The translations under genes were made by a program, and so were the position numbers. From Azospirillum sp. TSO35-2 (GTDB taxonomy: Bacteria; Pseudomonadota; Alphaproteobacteria; Azospirillales; Azospirillaceae): DNA of 64,000 nt. The stretch spans positions 652,613-716,612 of the forward strand of contig NZ_LGRA01000008.1 in assembly GCF_003116095.1 (NCBI RefSeq), read 5' to 3'. Positions 1 to 12,261 of this stretch are shown one piece after another; position 1 is the first letter of the stretch, and each line of letters starts with the position of its first letter. The notes beneath the pieces are model-generated. The model was not told the DNA's origin and made no database searches. It worked only from the letters and a program-made list of their open reading frames with translations.

Positions 1-3000
1 ACATCCACCGCCGTGGCGGTCAGCGTGTGCCCGCCGCTGCCCAGGGTGGTGCTGATGATGCTCCAGCTTCCGCTGCCGTTCGCCGTGCCGCTGCCGACGG
101 CGATGGTGCCGTCATACAGGGTGACGACGCTGCTGGCTTCCGCCGTGCCGGTGACCGTGGGCGCAACGACGTTGGTGATGCCGTCGCTGCCGCTCGCCCC
201 GCTGTCGGAGCCCGAGGCCAACGCCAAGCCGGTCGGCGCCACGATCGTGCTGTCGATGGTGACGGTCAACGCCGTCGACGAGGTGGCCGTGTTGCCCGCC
301 GTGCTCACGGCGGTTGCGGTCAGCGTGTGTGCGCCCTCGCTCAGCGTGCCGACAATCGACCAGGAACCGTTCGACGCGGCCGTGCCCGACGCCAGGACCG
401 TTCCCCCTTCATACAGGGTGACGGTGCTGTCGGCCTCGGCCACGCCAGTCAGGGTCGGGGCCGTGACGTTGGTGATGCCGTCGCCGACGGTCCCCCCGTC
501 GGAAGCGGCGTCGAGGAAGGGACCGGTCAGGGAGCTCTGGGTCAGCGTGATGCTGTCGCCGGACACAGAGAAATTGCCGGGAGTGTAGAGGCCGTCCAGC
601 GTGATGATGCGGGTGGCGGCACCGGTGCCGGTGCCCGTGTTGATGTAGAGGGTGGTGGTGCCTCCGGAGGAGGAGAGCTGAATGGAACCCGCGGCAACGG
701 CGCTTCCGGCACCGTTGGTGACCGGCCCGGTCAAGGTCGTGCCCTTGACGCGGATCACGTCTTCCTTGGCGAATCCGACGAGCGCGGTGGTCCCTTGGAC
801 ACTGGAATCGAAGGCGAACACGTCGCTCCCGGCACCGCCGATCAGCGTTTCGATGCCGGATGCGAGGATCGTGTTGCCGGTGGTGCTCAGCGTGACGACG
901 TCCACGCCGGCCCCTCCGACCAGCGTTTCGAGTCCCGACGCGGCAATCGTGTTGCCGCCGCCGCCCAGCGTCACGGCATCCGTGCCGACAGCGCCGATCA
1001 CCGTTTCAAAGCCGATGGCCAGCATCGTGTTGCCGGCGCTGCCCAGCGTGACGACATCGAGGCCGGCGCTGCCGGTCAGCGTTTCCAGCGCCGATGCCAG
1101 GACCGTGTTCCCGCCCGACGACAGCGCCACCACGTCGATGCCGGCGCTGCCGATCAGGGTTTCGATCCCGCTGACCACGAGGCTGTTGCCCGCCGTTCCG
1201 GCGAGCGTGAGCGCATCGGCGGCGGAACTGCCGAACACCGTCTCGATGGCGCTGATCCGCAGCGTTCCGCCCGCAGCGCCGATCAGCAGCACGTCGGTGC
1301 CGCTGTCGCCGCTCACCGCCTCCAGACTGGACACCGACACGGTGTTGCCCGCCGCCCCCTGGAGAGCGATCACGTCGCTGCCGGCGGCGCCAATCAGCGT
1401 TTCGAAGCCGACCGCCAGCATGGTGTTGCCGGCGCTGCCCAGCATGACGACGTCCGTGCCGGTGCCGCCGAACAGCGTCTCGAGCCACGACGCGAACACG
1501 CTGTTGGAGGATTCGGTCAGGATGACGACGTCCGTGCCGACGCCAAGCCCCTGGATCGTCTCGATCAGCGACAGCGAGGTGTTCCCACCCGTCATCAGGC
1601 CGATCTGATCGACGCCCGCGCCGCCCGTCAGCGTCTCGATCCCGCCGACGGCGACGGTAACTCCGCTGATGGACGTCAGCACGTCGGTGCCGATGCCGCC
1701 GACGATCGTCTCCAGGCCGCTCACCAGCATCGTCGTGCCGATGCTGCCCAACATGATCAGGTCGTTCCCCACATCGCCGACGAGGGTTTCGATCCCCGTC
1801 ACCGTCATGGTCTCACCGGCGCCGAGGGTCAGCGCCCCCCCCAAGACCGCCATCGCCTTGTTCGAACCGTCGCCCATCAGGAAGATCAGGTCATCGGAGG
1901 CCGAACTGCCGATCAGCGTCTCGACCCCGCTGATGTAGGTCGATTGCCGGCGGAGCGTCGTGGTGTAGGTGCCGCTGGCGAGATTGATGTACGGGGCATC
2001 GCCGAGAGTGATGACGTCGTTTCCGGTGCTGCCCCACAGATGTTCAACCACATGAGCAGTGATCGTGGACCCGTTGGGATCCAGGATTTTCCAGTAATCG
2101 GAAGACCCGTAAAATCCCGTAGTCGTCAACCAATAATGGTCGCCCATGATCTCCTCGACCCCCAGGACGCCCTGGAGATCGGATGAGCCGTTGCTGTTGG
2201 AACCGACACCACCGGGGTACTGCGCCCGATTCGACTTGATGACGAAATCATGCCCGTCGGTCCCCACCACGGTGTCGAAGAAGGACGTGGCGATCGTATA
2301 GCCGGGGCCGTCCAAATAGAGGATGTCGGTCTGGTAGGCGCCGATGATGGTTTCCACATTGGAAACCCGCACCGTGGCTCCGACCTGGACCGTCCCCGAC
2401 GGCAGGAAGAGGGACATGAGCCGGAAGGTGTCCTGCCCGCTGCTTCCGAGGATCGTCTCGATGTTGGCGAACCCGCCCCCCGCCGTGGCTCCATTCGTGA
2501 ACAGTGGTGAAAAAGAGGGGTCCAGAGCCTGGAGGACATCAACGCCGGTGCTGCCGTAGATCGTATTGACCCCGATCAGCGCGGTTGTGCTGCCAGTCTG
2601 TCCAACCGTGTAATCGATGAAGTAGACATCTTGTGCATTAGAGCCAAGGATTGTCTCGATGCTGGTGATGTGCGCTGTGGTTGCGACACCCGAGCTGAAT
2701 TTGATGCTGCCGACATCCTTGGTCACATCAATGACGTCGTTGCCGCTCGATCCGAAGATCGTGTCGACGGCACCGATGGCCATGGTGTTCCCGGAACTGC
2801 CCAGCATATAGAGGACGTCCCGGTTATCAAACAGCAGACCAAGAACCGCCTCGACGCCGGTCACGCCGGTGTTGAGCGGGCTGGGGCCGCCATAGGAATT
2901 GATGATGTCCAGGCCGCTGTTGCCGATCACCGTATCGATGAGCGACACGACCATCGTCGTGCCCTTGGTCGAACCGATCTGCGCGACATCGACGCCTGAA

Positions 3001-3617
3001 CCGCCGAGCAGCGTGGAGATGTCCTGAACCGAGATCGTGCTGCTGGCATCGGCCAGGGAGATCACCTCCGTTCCGGCGCCGCCGATGATCGTTTCGACGA
3101 GCGACACCCGCAAGCTGCTGCCGGTGGTGTAGAGGGTGCCGGAAGGGACGGCGCCCGTGTAGAGGGTGTTGCTGCTGAGAGTGCCGGCAACAATGCCGTT
3201 GCCGATGTAGACGACGTCCTTCGCCGTGCTGCCGATAATGGTGTCGATCCAGTCCACCAGGATCGTGTTGCCGCCGGTCCCCACCAGAATGATGTCTTCG
3301 ACGATAGCCTTCGTGGTGCCGGTCAGCGTCTCGATCAGCGACACCGCCATCGTCGTCCCGACGGTGCCGTTGCGGATCAGGTCCAGGCCGGAACCGCCGA
3401 CGAGCGTCTCCAGCGACTGCACCAGGGTGGTGTTGCCGCCGCTGCTGAAGGTGATGACGTCGCTGCCGGTGCTGCCGAGGAGCGTCTCGAGCGCCCGCAC
3501 GGTGGTGGTGTTGCCGCTGTTGCCGAGGGTGACGACGTCCACCGTCGTGCTGCCGATGATGGTGCTCGGCGACGTCGTCGTGGTGAGCGTTCCTGAAGCG
3601 GTAACGGTTCCAGCCAT
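1..3617 (-). CDS. Giant repeat adhesin / RTX-like surface protein, N-terminal part (runs off the left edge)
   Basis: Only the first 1205 codons are in the window; the frame is still open at base 1. ATG at 3617 is preceded by AGGA at good spacing. There is no N-terminal signal peptide, as is usual for type 1 secretion substrates, whose signal is C-terminal. Residues about 15-960 are roughly 30 tandem units. In the later part each unit is exactly 26 residues (78 bp), built as GGAGxDVVTL, then GNT, then ETLIG, with one RTX-like GGxGxD turn per unit. An RTX-end-like segment (GGAGSDVFAF) follows. From about residue 1026 come two bacterial Ig-like (Big_13-type) domains with DGITN, VTLY, GSWS and HTLTATAV signatures, the second cut by the window edge. 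Surface or biofilm adhesion is inferred. The coding strand is the minus strand although the complement also has long open frames. Confidence 0.85.
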   Translation of the reverse strand, partial: MAGTVTASGTLTTTTSPSTIIGSTTVDVVTLGNSGNTTTVRALETLLGSTGSDVITFSSGGNTTLVQSLETLVGGSGLDLIRNGTVGTTMAVSLIETLTGTTKAIVEDIILVGTGGNTILVDWIDTIIGSTAKDVVYIGNGIVAGTLSSNTLYTGAVPSGTLYTTGSSLRVSLVETIIGGAGTEVISLADASSTISVQDISTLLGGSGVDVAQIGSTKGTTMVVSLIDTVIGNSGLDIINSYGGPSPLNTGVTGVEAVLGLLFDNRDVLYMLGSSGNTMAIGAVDTIFGSSGNDVIDVTKDVGSIKFSSGVATTAHITSIETILGSNAQDVYFIDYTVGQTGSTTALIGVNTIYGSTGVDVLQALDPSFSPLFTNGATAGGGFANIETILGSSGQDTFRLMSLFLPSGTVQVGATVRVSNVETIIGAYQTDILYLDGPGYTIATSFFDTVVGTDGHDFVIKSNRAQYPGGVGSNSNGSSDLQGVLGVEEIMGDHYWLTTTGFYGSSDYWKILDPNGSTITAHVVEHLWGSTGNDVITLGDAPYINLASGTYTTTLRRQSTYISGVETLIGSSASDDLIFLMGDGSNKAMAVLGGALTLGAGETMTVTGIETLVGDVGNDLIMLGSIGTTMLVSGLETIVGGIGTDVLTSISGVTVAVGGIETLTGGAGVDQIGLMTGGNTSLSLIETIQGLGVGTDVVILTESSNSVFASWLETLFGGTGTDVVMLGSAGNTMLAVGFETLIGAAGSDVIALQGAAGNTVSVSSLEAVSGDSGTDVLLIGAAGGTLRISAIETVFGSSAADALTLAGTAGNSLVVSGIETLIGSAGIDVVALSSGGNTVLASALETLTGSAGLDVVTLGSAGNTMLAIGFETVIGAVGTDAVTLGGGGNTIAASGLETLVGGAGVDVVTLSTTGNTILASGIETLIGGAGSDVFAFDSSVQGTTALVGFAKEDVIRVKGTTLTGPVTNGAGSAVAAGSIQLSSSGGTTTLYINTGTGTGAATRIITLDGLYTPGNFSVSGDSITLTQSSLTGPFLDAASDGGTVGDGITNVTAPTLTGVAEADSTVTLYEGGTVLASGTAASNGSWSIVGTLSEGAHTLTATAVSTAGNTATSSTALTVTIDSTIVAPTGLALASGSDSGASGSDGITNVVAPTVTGTAEASSVVTLYDGTIAVGSGTANGSGSWSIISTTLGSGGHTLTATAVD

Positions 3618-4224
3618 AATATCCTCGCACGCGGCAGATCGAGAGGTTCGGTGAAGACGACGACGGCAGGCCTGGGCAAGCGGGGCCTAACCGGGGACGA
3701 GGCTATCGGACGAGCGACATGGCAGGTTCTCTGACATACAGAAGCATGGATAGGACGCCGCAGCAGGTTTGGCTAAGCCAATGCCGGCTTCGATAGTGAC
3801 TGGGCACGGATGGGAAATCATTGCTTGAGAAGAAGAATGCAGAGCGTCTTATGAAAAGAAATATCGAGAAGCCGCGCACATCCACAGCGGCGCCTGATCG
3901 TATGGCTCTGCTTACTGGCAGGAAATTATACTGTTGTCTCGCCATGCCAATCCTCGGATCGATTCTCTTTTCTTATTCGGATTAAATCAACGCGGCCGAT
4001 TTCCGCATAGGTTGCGTCACATTACGAAAGTAGTACTCCAAATGATACGGGCATATTAGCGTGGAAACAATCAACGAATTCCCTCGGGAATCCCCTACCC
4101 AATGTGGCTTTTGGTCACTTTTGGCGGCCGGTCACTCCACCGGCCCTGACGCATCGGCGCACGCGGTGTAGAGTGGGTTGGGCTGCTCCAACTTTGTCTG
4201 CGATGGCCAGCTTCCGGAGATCCT
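3618..4224. other. Intergenic region between divergent adhesin and TPR-GT17 genes
   Basis: About 600 bases without a convincing gene, clearly more AT-rich (about 3780-4110) than its surroundings, as expected for promoters of the two divergent genes. Two structures are visible. One is a 13-base palindrome, TTGGCTAAGCCAA, at 3769-3781, a possible operator on the adhesin side. The other is a hairpin GGCCGGT-cactcc-ACCGGCC at 4126-4145, about 80 bases before the GT17 gene. No confident -35/-10 pair was identified. An 80-codon minus-strand frame at 3703-3945 looks spurious. Confidence 0.6.
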
Positions 4225-6327
4225 ATGCGCGACACGCGGATCCGACCGCCCGCCCACCCGGCGACATCCTCCGTGCGGCGCTCGCTCGCCGACGCGCCTG
4301 CAAACGCAGAGGCGTTGCGCCTGTTGTGCGCGCTGCGTTGCGATGCCGGTGCGCTGGAGGACGCCCTGGTTTTCCTGCGACGCGCTATGGCGGTCGGTCC
4401 GGCAAGCGACGATGCTCACCACCGTGACGCGACCGCGCGCCTCCACAACGCCGGCGTGGCGCTGTTGCGCCATGACGAGCCCATGCGCGCCGCGGGGATC
4501 TTCAAGGCGCTGGTCGCGCTGGTGCCCGATCAGGAACCGTCGCGCCAAGCCTATCAGGCCGCGCTGACCCGGATTCATGCCCAGGCCTTCGGGTGCGTCG
4601 CCAGCGGCCAGCCGCGCGACGCCTTGCGCCGCTACGCCGCGCTTCTGGCGATAGCACCGGCGGCGCCCTCCATCCGCCAGGGGTTCGCCGGCCTCACGGC
4701 GCGCATTCTGGCCGACATCCCGCAGTTCGTCCAAAAGCGCGGCATGGCCGAGGCGCGGCGGCTCGTCGAAGCCGTGCTGGAGATCGAGCCGGCGCACGGC
4801 CGCGCCCTTATGTCGGAGGCCGCGCTGGTTCTCCAGGCCGACCGGGTCGGCGGCTGGACGCGGGCCCTGCGGCTGGCCCGCCGGGTCGCGGTGCTCGACC
4901 CGCAGAACAACGCCCTGATCCAACAACTGCGGCACTGGTGCCTGGAGGCGGCCGAATGCGCGCTCGCCCGCATCGGCGAGGGCGACCACGGCGCCGCCGC
5001 CGCCATTCTCGACGCCATCATCGTCGCCACGCCCGACCGGCATGCCGCCGCGCACCTCCAGGCCCTGCGCGCCGATGCCCGGACCGGCGCCGGATCGGCG
5101 AACACCGCGGTGGAGGTGCTGCGCTGGCTCGCCGCCCGCCACCGCGAGGGGGAACGCTACCGGGACGCCACCGACTGCCTGGAGCGCGCCCGCCAGCTGT
5201 CGCCGGACGTGGCCATCCTGGCGGAGCTGGCCGACGCGCTGAGACACCGCACCGTGCAGGACGCGACGGCCGCCGCCTGGACCTACGCCCAGCTCGTCAT
5301 CCAGGGGCGACCGGCGCCGGCCGGCCCGGCGGAGCCGTTCCACACGCTGTCACGCTGCGCCGAAGCGCTGATCGCCAGCGAGAACATCGACCACGCGGCC
5401 CGCACCCGCTGCTGGGCGACCCTGCTCGGCGCCCGCGCCCTGGTGGGCTACACCGAAGCGTTCGGGCAGAACCCGCTGAACCCGCCGGCGGCGCCCAATC
5501 CCTTCCTGGTCCCCGCCGCGCCGCGCCAGACCCAGGGCCGGCGTCGGGTCTTCGACGGCTTCACCTTCTTCGACGAGGTCGAGTTGCTGGAGATCCGGTT
5601 GCACGAACTGCACCCGGTGGTGGAGGCGTTCATCGTGGTCGAGGCCACCCACACCCACACCGGCGCCCCCAAGCCGCTGGTGTTCCAGCAGTGCCGGGAG
5701 CGGTTCGCCGCCTACGCCGACCGGATCGTCCATGTCGTCACCGACCTGGGCGCCGGTTCGGGGGAGCCGGCGTTTGCGTGGCAGCGCGAAGCACGCCAGC
5801 GCGAGGCCATCCTGGGCGGCCTGACCGGGTGCCGCGACGACGACCTGATCATCGTGTCCGATCTGGACGAAATCCTGCGCCGCAGCGTCGTCGAACGGCT
5901 GCGCGAGGGCGAGGCGGCGGTGGATGGCGTGCTGCGGCCGGAACTGGAGCTGTTCTTCCACCGCCTCAACCGCCGCGCCCGGCGGACCTGGCTCGGGGCC
6001 GCCGTCGCGCCCTACCGCATCGTCCGCCGCCTCGGCACCAACCTGATGCGCTACCTGGCCAAACAGCAGGTCGGCCATGTGATCCCGGACGCCGGCTGGC
6101 ATTTCACCTGGATGGGCGGGGCCACCCGTGTCCTCGCCAAGGCCGAGGCCTACGCCCACGAGGAAAACCGCACCGGCATGGTCCTTGCGCTCACCCGGGA
6201 CGGCACCTTGCCGCATGGCGCTCCGGGGGTGGGCGAGCCGTGCGACATCGTCCCGGTCGACGACCGCTTCCCCGCCCTGGTCCGCGCCGAGGCCGACCGC
6301 CTGCGCGCCATGGGCTGGATCGCCTGA
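4225..6327 (+). CDS. TPR protein with C-terminal GT17-family glycosyltransferase domain
   Basis: 700 aa; ATG at 4225 follows GGAG at 7 bases. Residues about 20-430 are alanine-rich helical repeats of TPR type. Residues about 441-690 match family GT17 (beta-1,4-mannosyl-glycoprotein beta-1,4-N-acetylglucosaminyltransferase family): FDGFTFFDEVELLEIRL, then VVEATHTHTG, a probable metal/nucleotide motif VSDLDEI near residue 545, and HFTWMGG near 625. The family transfers N-acetylglucosamine in eukaryotes; bacterial members are mostly uncharacterised, so donor and acceptor here are unknown. No signal peptide, so it is probably cytoplasmic. It stands alone, divergent from the giant adhesin, which makes glycosylation of that adhesin or of a surface polysaccharide possible. 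That link is inference. Confidence 0.8.
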   Translation: MRDTRIRPPAHPATSSVRRSLADAPANAEALRLLCALRCDAGALEDALVFLRRAMAVGPASDDAHHRDATARLHNAGVALLRHDEPMRAAGIFKALVALVPDQEPSRQAYQAALTRIHAQAFGCVASGQPRDALRRYAALLAIAPAAPSIRQGFAGLTARILADIPQFVQKRGMAEARRLVEAVLEIEPAHGRALMSEAALVLQADRVGGWTRALRLARRVAVLDPQNNALIQQLRHWCLEAAECALARIGEGDHGAAAAILDAIIVATPDRHAAAHLQALRADARTGAGSANTAVEVLRWLAARHREGERYRDATDCLERARQLSPDVAILAELADALRHRTVQDATAAAWTYAQLVIQGRPAPAGPAEPFHTLSRCAEALIASENIDHAARTRCWATLLGARALVGYTEAFGQNPLNPPAAPNPFLVPAAPRQTQGRRRVFDGFTFFDEVELLEIRLHELHPVVEAFIVVEATHTHTGAPKPLVFQQCRERFAAYADRIVHVVTDLGAGSGEPAFAWQREARQREAILGGLTGCRDDDLIIVSDLDEILRRSVVERLREGEAAVDGVLRPELELFFHRLNRRARRTWLGAAVAPYRIVRRLGTNLMRYLAKQQVGHVIPDAGWHFTWMGGATRVLAKAEAYAHEENRTGMVLALTRDGTLPHGAPGVGEPCDIVPVDDRFPALVRAEADRLRAMGWIA

Positions 6328-6346
6328 GCCGCCGCCTCCCCCGCGG

Positions 6347-8939
<2,593 letters not shown>

Positions 8940-8954
8940 GAAGGAGAGCACCCG

Positions 8955-9410
8955 ATGCATGCGACCCCGATGAAGCTGACACAGGGCCAGTTCTCCTTCC
9001 TGCCCGACCTGACCGACGAGGAGATCACCAAGCAGGTGCAATACGCCCTCGACCAGGGCTGGGCCGTGGCGGTGGAGTTCACTGACGACCCGCACCCGCG
9101 CAACAGCTATTGGACGATGTGGGGCAACCCCATGTTCGACCTGCGCGACGCCAAGGGCGTGATGATGGAGATCGACGCCTGCCGCAAGGCCAACCCAGAC
9201 CTCTATGTGAAGGTCCTCGCCTTCGACAGTTCGCAGGGGTTCGAGACGGTGCGGATGTCGTTCCTGATCAACCGCCCGGCGGTGGAGCCCGGCTTCGAAC
9301 TGGTGCGGTCGGAGGGGCCGGGGCGGCGCATCGACTACACCGTGCGCAGCTACGCCACCGCCCTGCCGCCCGGCCGGCGCTATGGCGGGGAGGCGGGCCA
9401 TGGAGCGTGA
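8955..9410 (+). CDS. cbbS: RuBisCO small subunit, red type
   Basis: 151 aa. AAGGAGAG precedes ATG 8955, 15 bases after cbbL. The core shows [16 protein letters not shown], then [22 protein letters not shown], then the C-terminal extension ([20 protein letters not shown]) that forms the beta-hairpin filling the central solvent channel in red-type enzymes. It pairs with CbbL in the L8S8 holoenzyme. The last 11 bases overlap the start of cbbE, suggesting coupled translation. Confidence 0.97.
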   Translation: MHATPMKLTQGQFSFLPDLTDEEITKQVQYALDQGWAVAVEFTDDPHPRNSYWTMWGNPMFDLRDAKGVMMEIDACRKANPDLYVKVLAFDSSQGFETVRMSFLINRPAVEPGFELVRSEGPGRRIDYTVRSYATALPPGRRYGGEAGHGA

Positions 9411-10158
9411 GCAGCGCGAGGCCGGGGATGAGGGCGGCTGTCTGCTTGCCCCGTCCATCCTCTCCGCCGACTTCGCCCGCCTGGGCGAGGAGGTGGAGCG
9501 GGTGGTGGAGGCCGGCTGCGAGGTCATCCACATCGACGTGATGGACAACCATTACGTTCCCAACCTGACCATCGGCCCGCTGGTCTGCGCGGCGATCCGG
9601 CCGCGGACGCGCGCCACGCTCGACGTCCATCTGATGGTGCGGCCGGTCGACGCGCTGATCCCCCTGTTCGCCAAGGCCGGCGCCGACATCATCAGCTTCC
9701 ACCCCGAGGCGTCGGACCATGTCGACCGCAGCCTCGCCCTGATCCGCGAGCAGGGATGCCGCGCCGGGCTGGCGCTGAACCCGGCGACGCCGCTGGATCA
9801 CCTCGACCACGTGATGGACCGGCTGGACCTGATCGTCGTGATGTCGGTCAACCCCGGCTTCGGCGGCCAGTCCTTCATCCCCTCGGCGCTCGACAAGATC
9901 GCCGAGATCCGCCGCCGCATCGACCGTCATCGGGAGCGCACCGGCCGCACCATCCGGCTGGAGGTGGACGGCGGCATCAAGCCCGGCAACATCCGCGCGG
10001 TCGCCGATGCCGGCGCCGATGTCTTCGTCGCCGGCTCCGCCATCTTCGGCGCCCCCGATGCCGACGGCGGCTACCGCGATGTCGTCGGCCGGATGCGCGC
10101 GGCCCTGGCCGCGACGGCGGAAACGGCGACGGCAACGCCGGAATGGAGGGCGGCATGA
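9400..10158 (+). CDS. cbbE: Ribulose-phosphate 3-epimerase
   Basis: 252 aa. ATG 9400 has GGGGAGG about 8 bases upstream; an in-frame ATG at 9382 would overlap cbbS more. The enzyme interconverts xylulose-5-P and ribulose-5-P in RuBP regeneration. Family motifs: [16 protein letters not shown], the metal-ligand region [38 protein letters not shown] and EVDGGI near residue 190. It overlaps cbbS by 11 bases and cbbX by 4 bases (ATGA), so it is firmly inside the operon. Confidence 0.96.
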   Translation: MEREQREAGDEGGCLLAPSILSADFARLGEEVERVVEAGCEVIHIDVMDNHYVPNLTIGPLVCAAIRPRTRATLDVHLMVRPVDALIPLFAKAGADIISFHPEASDHVDRSLALIREQGCRAGLALNPATPLDHLDHVMDRLDLIVVMSVNPGFGGQSFIPSALDKIAEIRRRIDRHRERTGRTIRLEVDGGIKPGNIRAVADAGADVFVAGSAIFGAPDADGGYRDVVGRMRAALAATAETATATPEWRAA

Positions 10159-11060
10159 GCGACGTCACCGACACCCTCGACCGGCCGGCCGACGACGCTT
10201 CGGTGGATTTGGACGCGCTCTACCGCGACTCCGGCATCGCCGAGATGCTGGCCGGCATGGACCGCGAATTGGTCGGGCTGACGCCGGTGAAGACCCGCGT
10301 CCGCGAGATCGCCGCCCTGCTGCTGGTGGAACGCGCACGCCGTACCCTGGGCCTGCGGGCGGAGCCGCCGTCGCTGCACATGTGCTTCACCGGCAATCCC
10401 GGCACCGGCAAGACCACCATGGCGCGGCGCATGGCGGCGCTCCTCCACGGGCTGGGCTACATCCGGCGCGACCATGTCGTCAGCGTCACCCGCGACGATC
10501 TGGTCGGCCAGTACATCGGCCACACCGCGCCCAAGACGAAGGAGGTGCTGAAGCGCGCCATGGGCGGCGTGCTGTTCATCGACGAGGCCTATTACCTCTA
10601 CCGGCCGGAGAACGAGCGCGACTACGGCCAGGAGGCGATCGAGATCCTGTTGCAGGTGATGGAGGACAACCGGGACGACCTCGTCGTGATCCTGGCCGGC
10701 TACCGCGACCGCATGGACGTGTTCTTCAAGTCCAACCCCGGCATGGCGTCGCGCATCGCCCACCATGTGGACTTCCCGGATTACCAGTCGGACGAGCTGC
10801 TGGAGATCGCCCGGCTGATGGTGGCGGGGATGCAGTACCGCCTTGCCCCGGAGGCCGAGCGGGCGATGGGCGACTACATCACCCAGCGCATGGCCCAGCC
10901 GCGCTTCGCCAACGCCCGCTCCATCCGCAACGCGCTCGACCGCGCCCGCCTGCGCCAGGCCAACCGTCTGTTCGAGGCGCGCGGGACCGCCATCGGCACC
11001 CGCGAGCTGCTGACCATCACCGAGGAGGACATCCGCAAGAGCCGCGTCTTCACCCAGTAG
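10155..11060 (+). CDS. cbbX: Red-type RuBisCO activase CbbX (AAA+ ATPase)
   Basis: 301 aa; ATG 10155 overlaps the cbbE stop as ATGA and has GGAGGG upstream. CbbX hexamers use ATP to remodel inhibited red-type RuBisCO by pulling on the large-subunit C-terminus. Visible: Walker [10 protein letters not shown] near residue 82, pore loop [11 protein letters not shown] near 117, Walker [11 protein letters not shown] near 140, sensor region GYRDRMD, arginine-finger segment NPGMASRI. It confirms that the adjacent RuBisCO is red type. A small hairpin CCGCG-AGA-CGCGG at 11063-11075 follows its stop. Confidence 0.97.
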   Translation: MSDVTDTLDRPADDASVDLDALYRDSGIAEMLAGMDRELVGLTPVKTRVREIAALLLVERARRTLGLRAEPPSLHMCFTGNPGTGKTTMARRMAALLHGLGYIRRDHVVSVTRDDLVGQYIGHTAPKTKEVLKRAMGGVLFIDEAYYLYRPENERDYGQEAIEILLQVMEDNRDDLVVILAGYRDRMDVFFKSNPGMASRIAHHVDFPDYQSDELLEIARLMVAGMQYRLAPEAERAMGDYITQRMAQPRFANARSIRNALDRARLRQANRLFEARGTAIGTRELLTITEEDIRKSRVFTQ

Positions 11061-11135
11061 TTCCGCGAGACGCGGATCCACAAAAGGCAGACTGGCAAAA
11101 AGCCGGCCGCACAACAACGAGAGAGGGGGACCGCT

Positions 11136-12248
11136 ATGCCACACCGTCGCACGACCTTCAGCAAATTCATCATCGAGGACCAGCGCCGCCACGGCGGCCC
11201 CGACACCGACCTGACGGCCTTGCTCAACGACGTCCAGACCGCGTGCAAGTTCATCGCCAGCGCGGTCGCCCGCGGCGCGCTGAAGCCGCCCGCCGGCCAG
11301 CCCGCCGCCCCGGTCCCCACCCCCGGCGTCAACGTCCACGGCGAGGTTCAGAAGCCGCTGGACCTGATCGCCAACGACATCATGCTGCGCACCTGCGAAT
11401 ACGGCGGCAAGCTCTGCGGCATGGCGTCGGAGGAGATGGAGGAGCCCTATCGCATCCCCCAGGAGTATCCGCGCGGCCGTTACCTGCTGACCTTCGACCC
11501 GCTGGACGGCTCGTCGAACGTCGACGTCAACCTGACGGTGGGCACCATCTTCTCCATCCTCAAGGCGCCCGACGGCGTCGAGGAGCCGGAGGTGGAGCAT
11601 TTCCTCCAGCCCGGCACGCAGCAGGTGGCGGCGGGCTTCGCCCTCTACGGACCGACGGACATGATCATCGCGACCCTCGGCAAGGGCGTGCACGGCTTCA
11701 CGCTCGACCGCGAGATCGGCGCCTACACCCTGACCCACCCCGACATGCGCATTCCCGACCGGGTCTGCGAGTTCGCCATCAACAGCTCCAACGAACGCTT
11801 CTGGGAACCGCCGGTGCGCCTCTACGTCGAGGAGTGCATCAAGGGCAGCTCCGGCCCGCGCGAGGCGGATTTCAACATGCGCTGGATCGCCTCGCTGGTG
11901 GCAGAGGTCTACCGCATCCTGATCCGCGGCGGCGTCTTCCTCTACCCGCGCGACGCCCGTCCCTCGCACAAGCCGGGCCGGCTGCGCCTGCTCTACGAGG
12001 CGAACCCGGTCGCCATGCTGGTGGAGCAGGCGGGCGGCGCGGCCAGCACCGGGCGCGAGCGCATCCTCGACATCCAGCCGCAGAGCCTGCACCAGCGGGT
12101 GCCGGTGATCCTGGGATCCAAGACGGAGGTGGAGCGGCTGGCCGCCTACCACGCGGCCTACGACCGCGGCGAGGATTTGAGATTCCACGCCCCGCTGTTC
12201 GGCACCCGCTCGCTGTTCCTGACGCCCGAATCCGCCACCCTGGCCTGA
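11136..12248 (+). CDS. cbbF: Fructose-1,6-bisphosphatase, class I
   Basis: 370 aa, somewhat longer than the roughly 335-aa E. coli enzyme but normal for cbb operons. GAGAGGGGG precedes ATG 11136. It hydrolyses fructose-1,6-bisphosphate (and usually sedoheptulose-1,7-bisphosphate in autotrophs). Motifs: ASEEMEEP, metal-binding FDPLDGSSNVDVN near residue 120, GTIFSIL, and RLRLLYEANPVAMLVEQAGG near 287. The 75-base gap after cbbX is the largest inside the operon. Confidence 0.96.
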   Translation: MPHRRTTFSKFIIEDQRRHGGPDTDLTALLNDVQTACKFIASAVARGALKPPAGQPAAPVPTPGVNVHGEVQKPLDLIANDIMLRTCEYGGKLCGMASEEMEEPYRIPQEYPRGRYLLTFDPLDGSSNVDVNLTVGTIFSILKAPDGVEEPEVEHFLQPGTQQVAAGFALYGPTDMIIATLGKGVHGFTLDREIGAYTLTHPDMRIPDRVCEFAINSSNERFWEPPVRLYVEECIKGSSGPREADFNMRWIASLVAEVYRILIRGGVFLYPRDARPSHKPGRLRLLYEANPVAMLVEQAGGAASTGRERILDIQPQSLHQRVPVILGSKTEVERLAAYHAAYDRGEDLRFHAPLFGTRSLFLTPESATLA

Positions 12249-12261
12249 GGAGGGCCGTCCC

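Noticed and set aside
27..2186. Long plus-strand frame opposite the adhesin repeats
   Set aside because: It is an Arg/Gly/Asp-rich mirror of the 78-bp repeats with no ribosome site; the minus-strand frame has coherent repeat and Ig domains.
1..3600. CRISPR-like periodic repeats
   Set aside because: The period is 78 bp, the copies are diverged and keep a reading frame; this is protein repeat coding sequence, without palindromic repeats, unique spacers or cas genes.
3703..3945. 80-codon minus-strand frame in the AT-rich intergenic region
   Set aside because: No ribosome site, composition not protein-like (Phe/Ser/Arg-rich), and it lies where promoters are expected.
4132..5343. Long minus-strand frame opposite the GT17 gene, and similar antisense frames opposite cbb, nos and liv genes
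   Set aside because: Long antisense frames are expected in DNA this GC-rich; none shows family motifs, whereas the opposite strands encode clear proteins.
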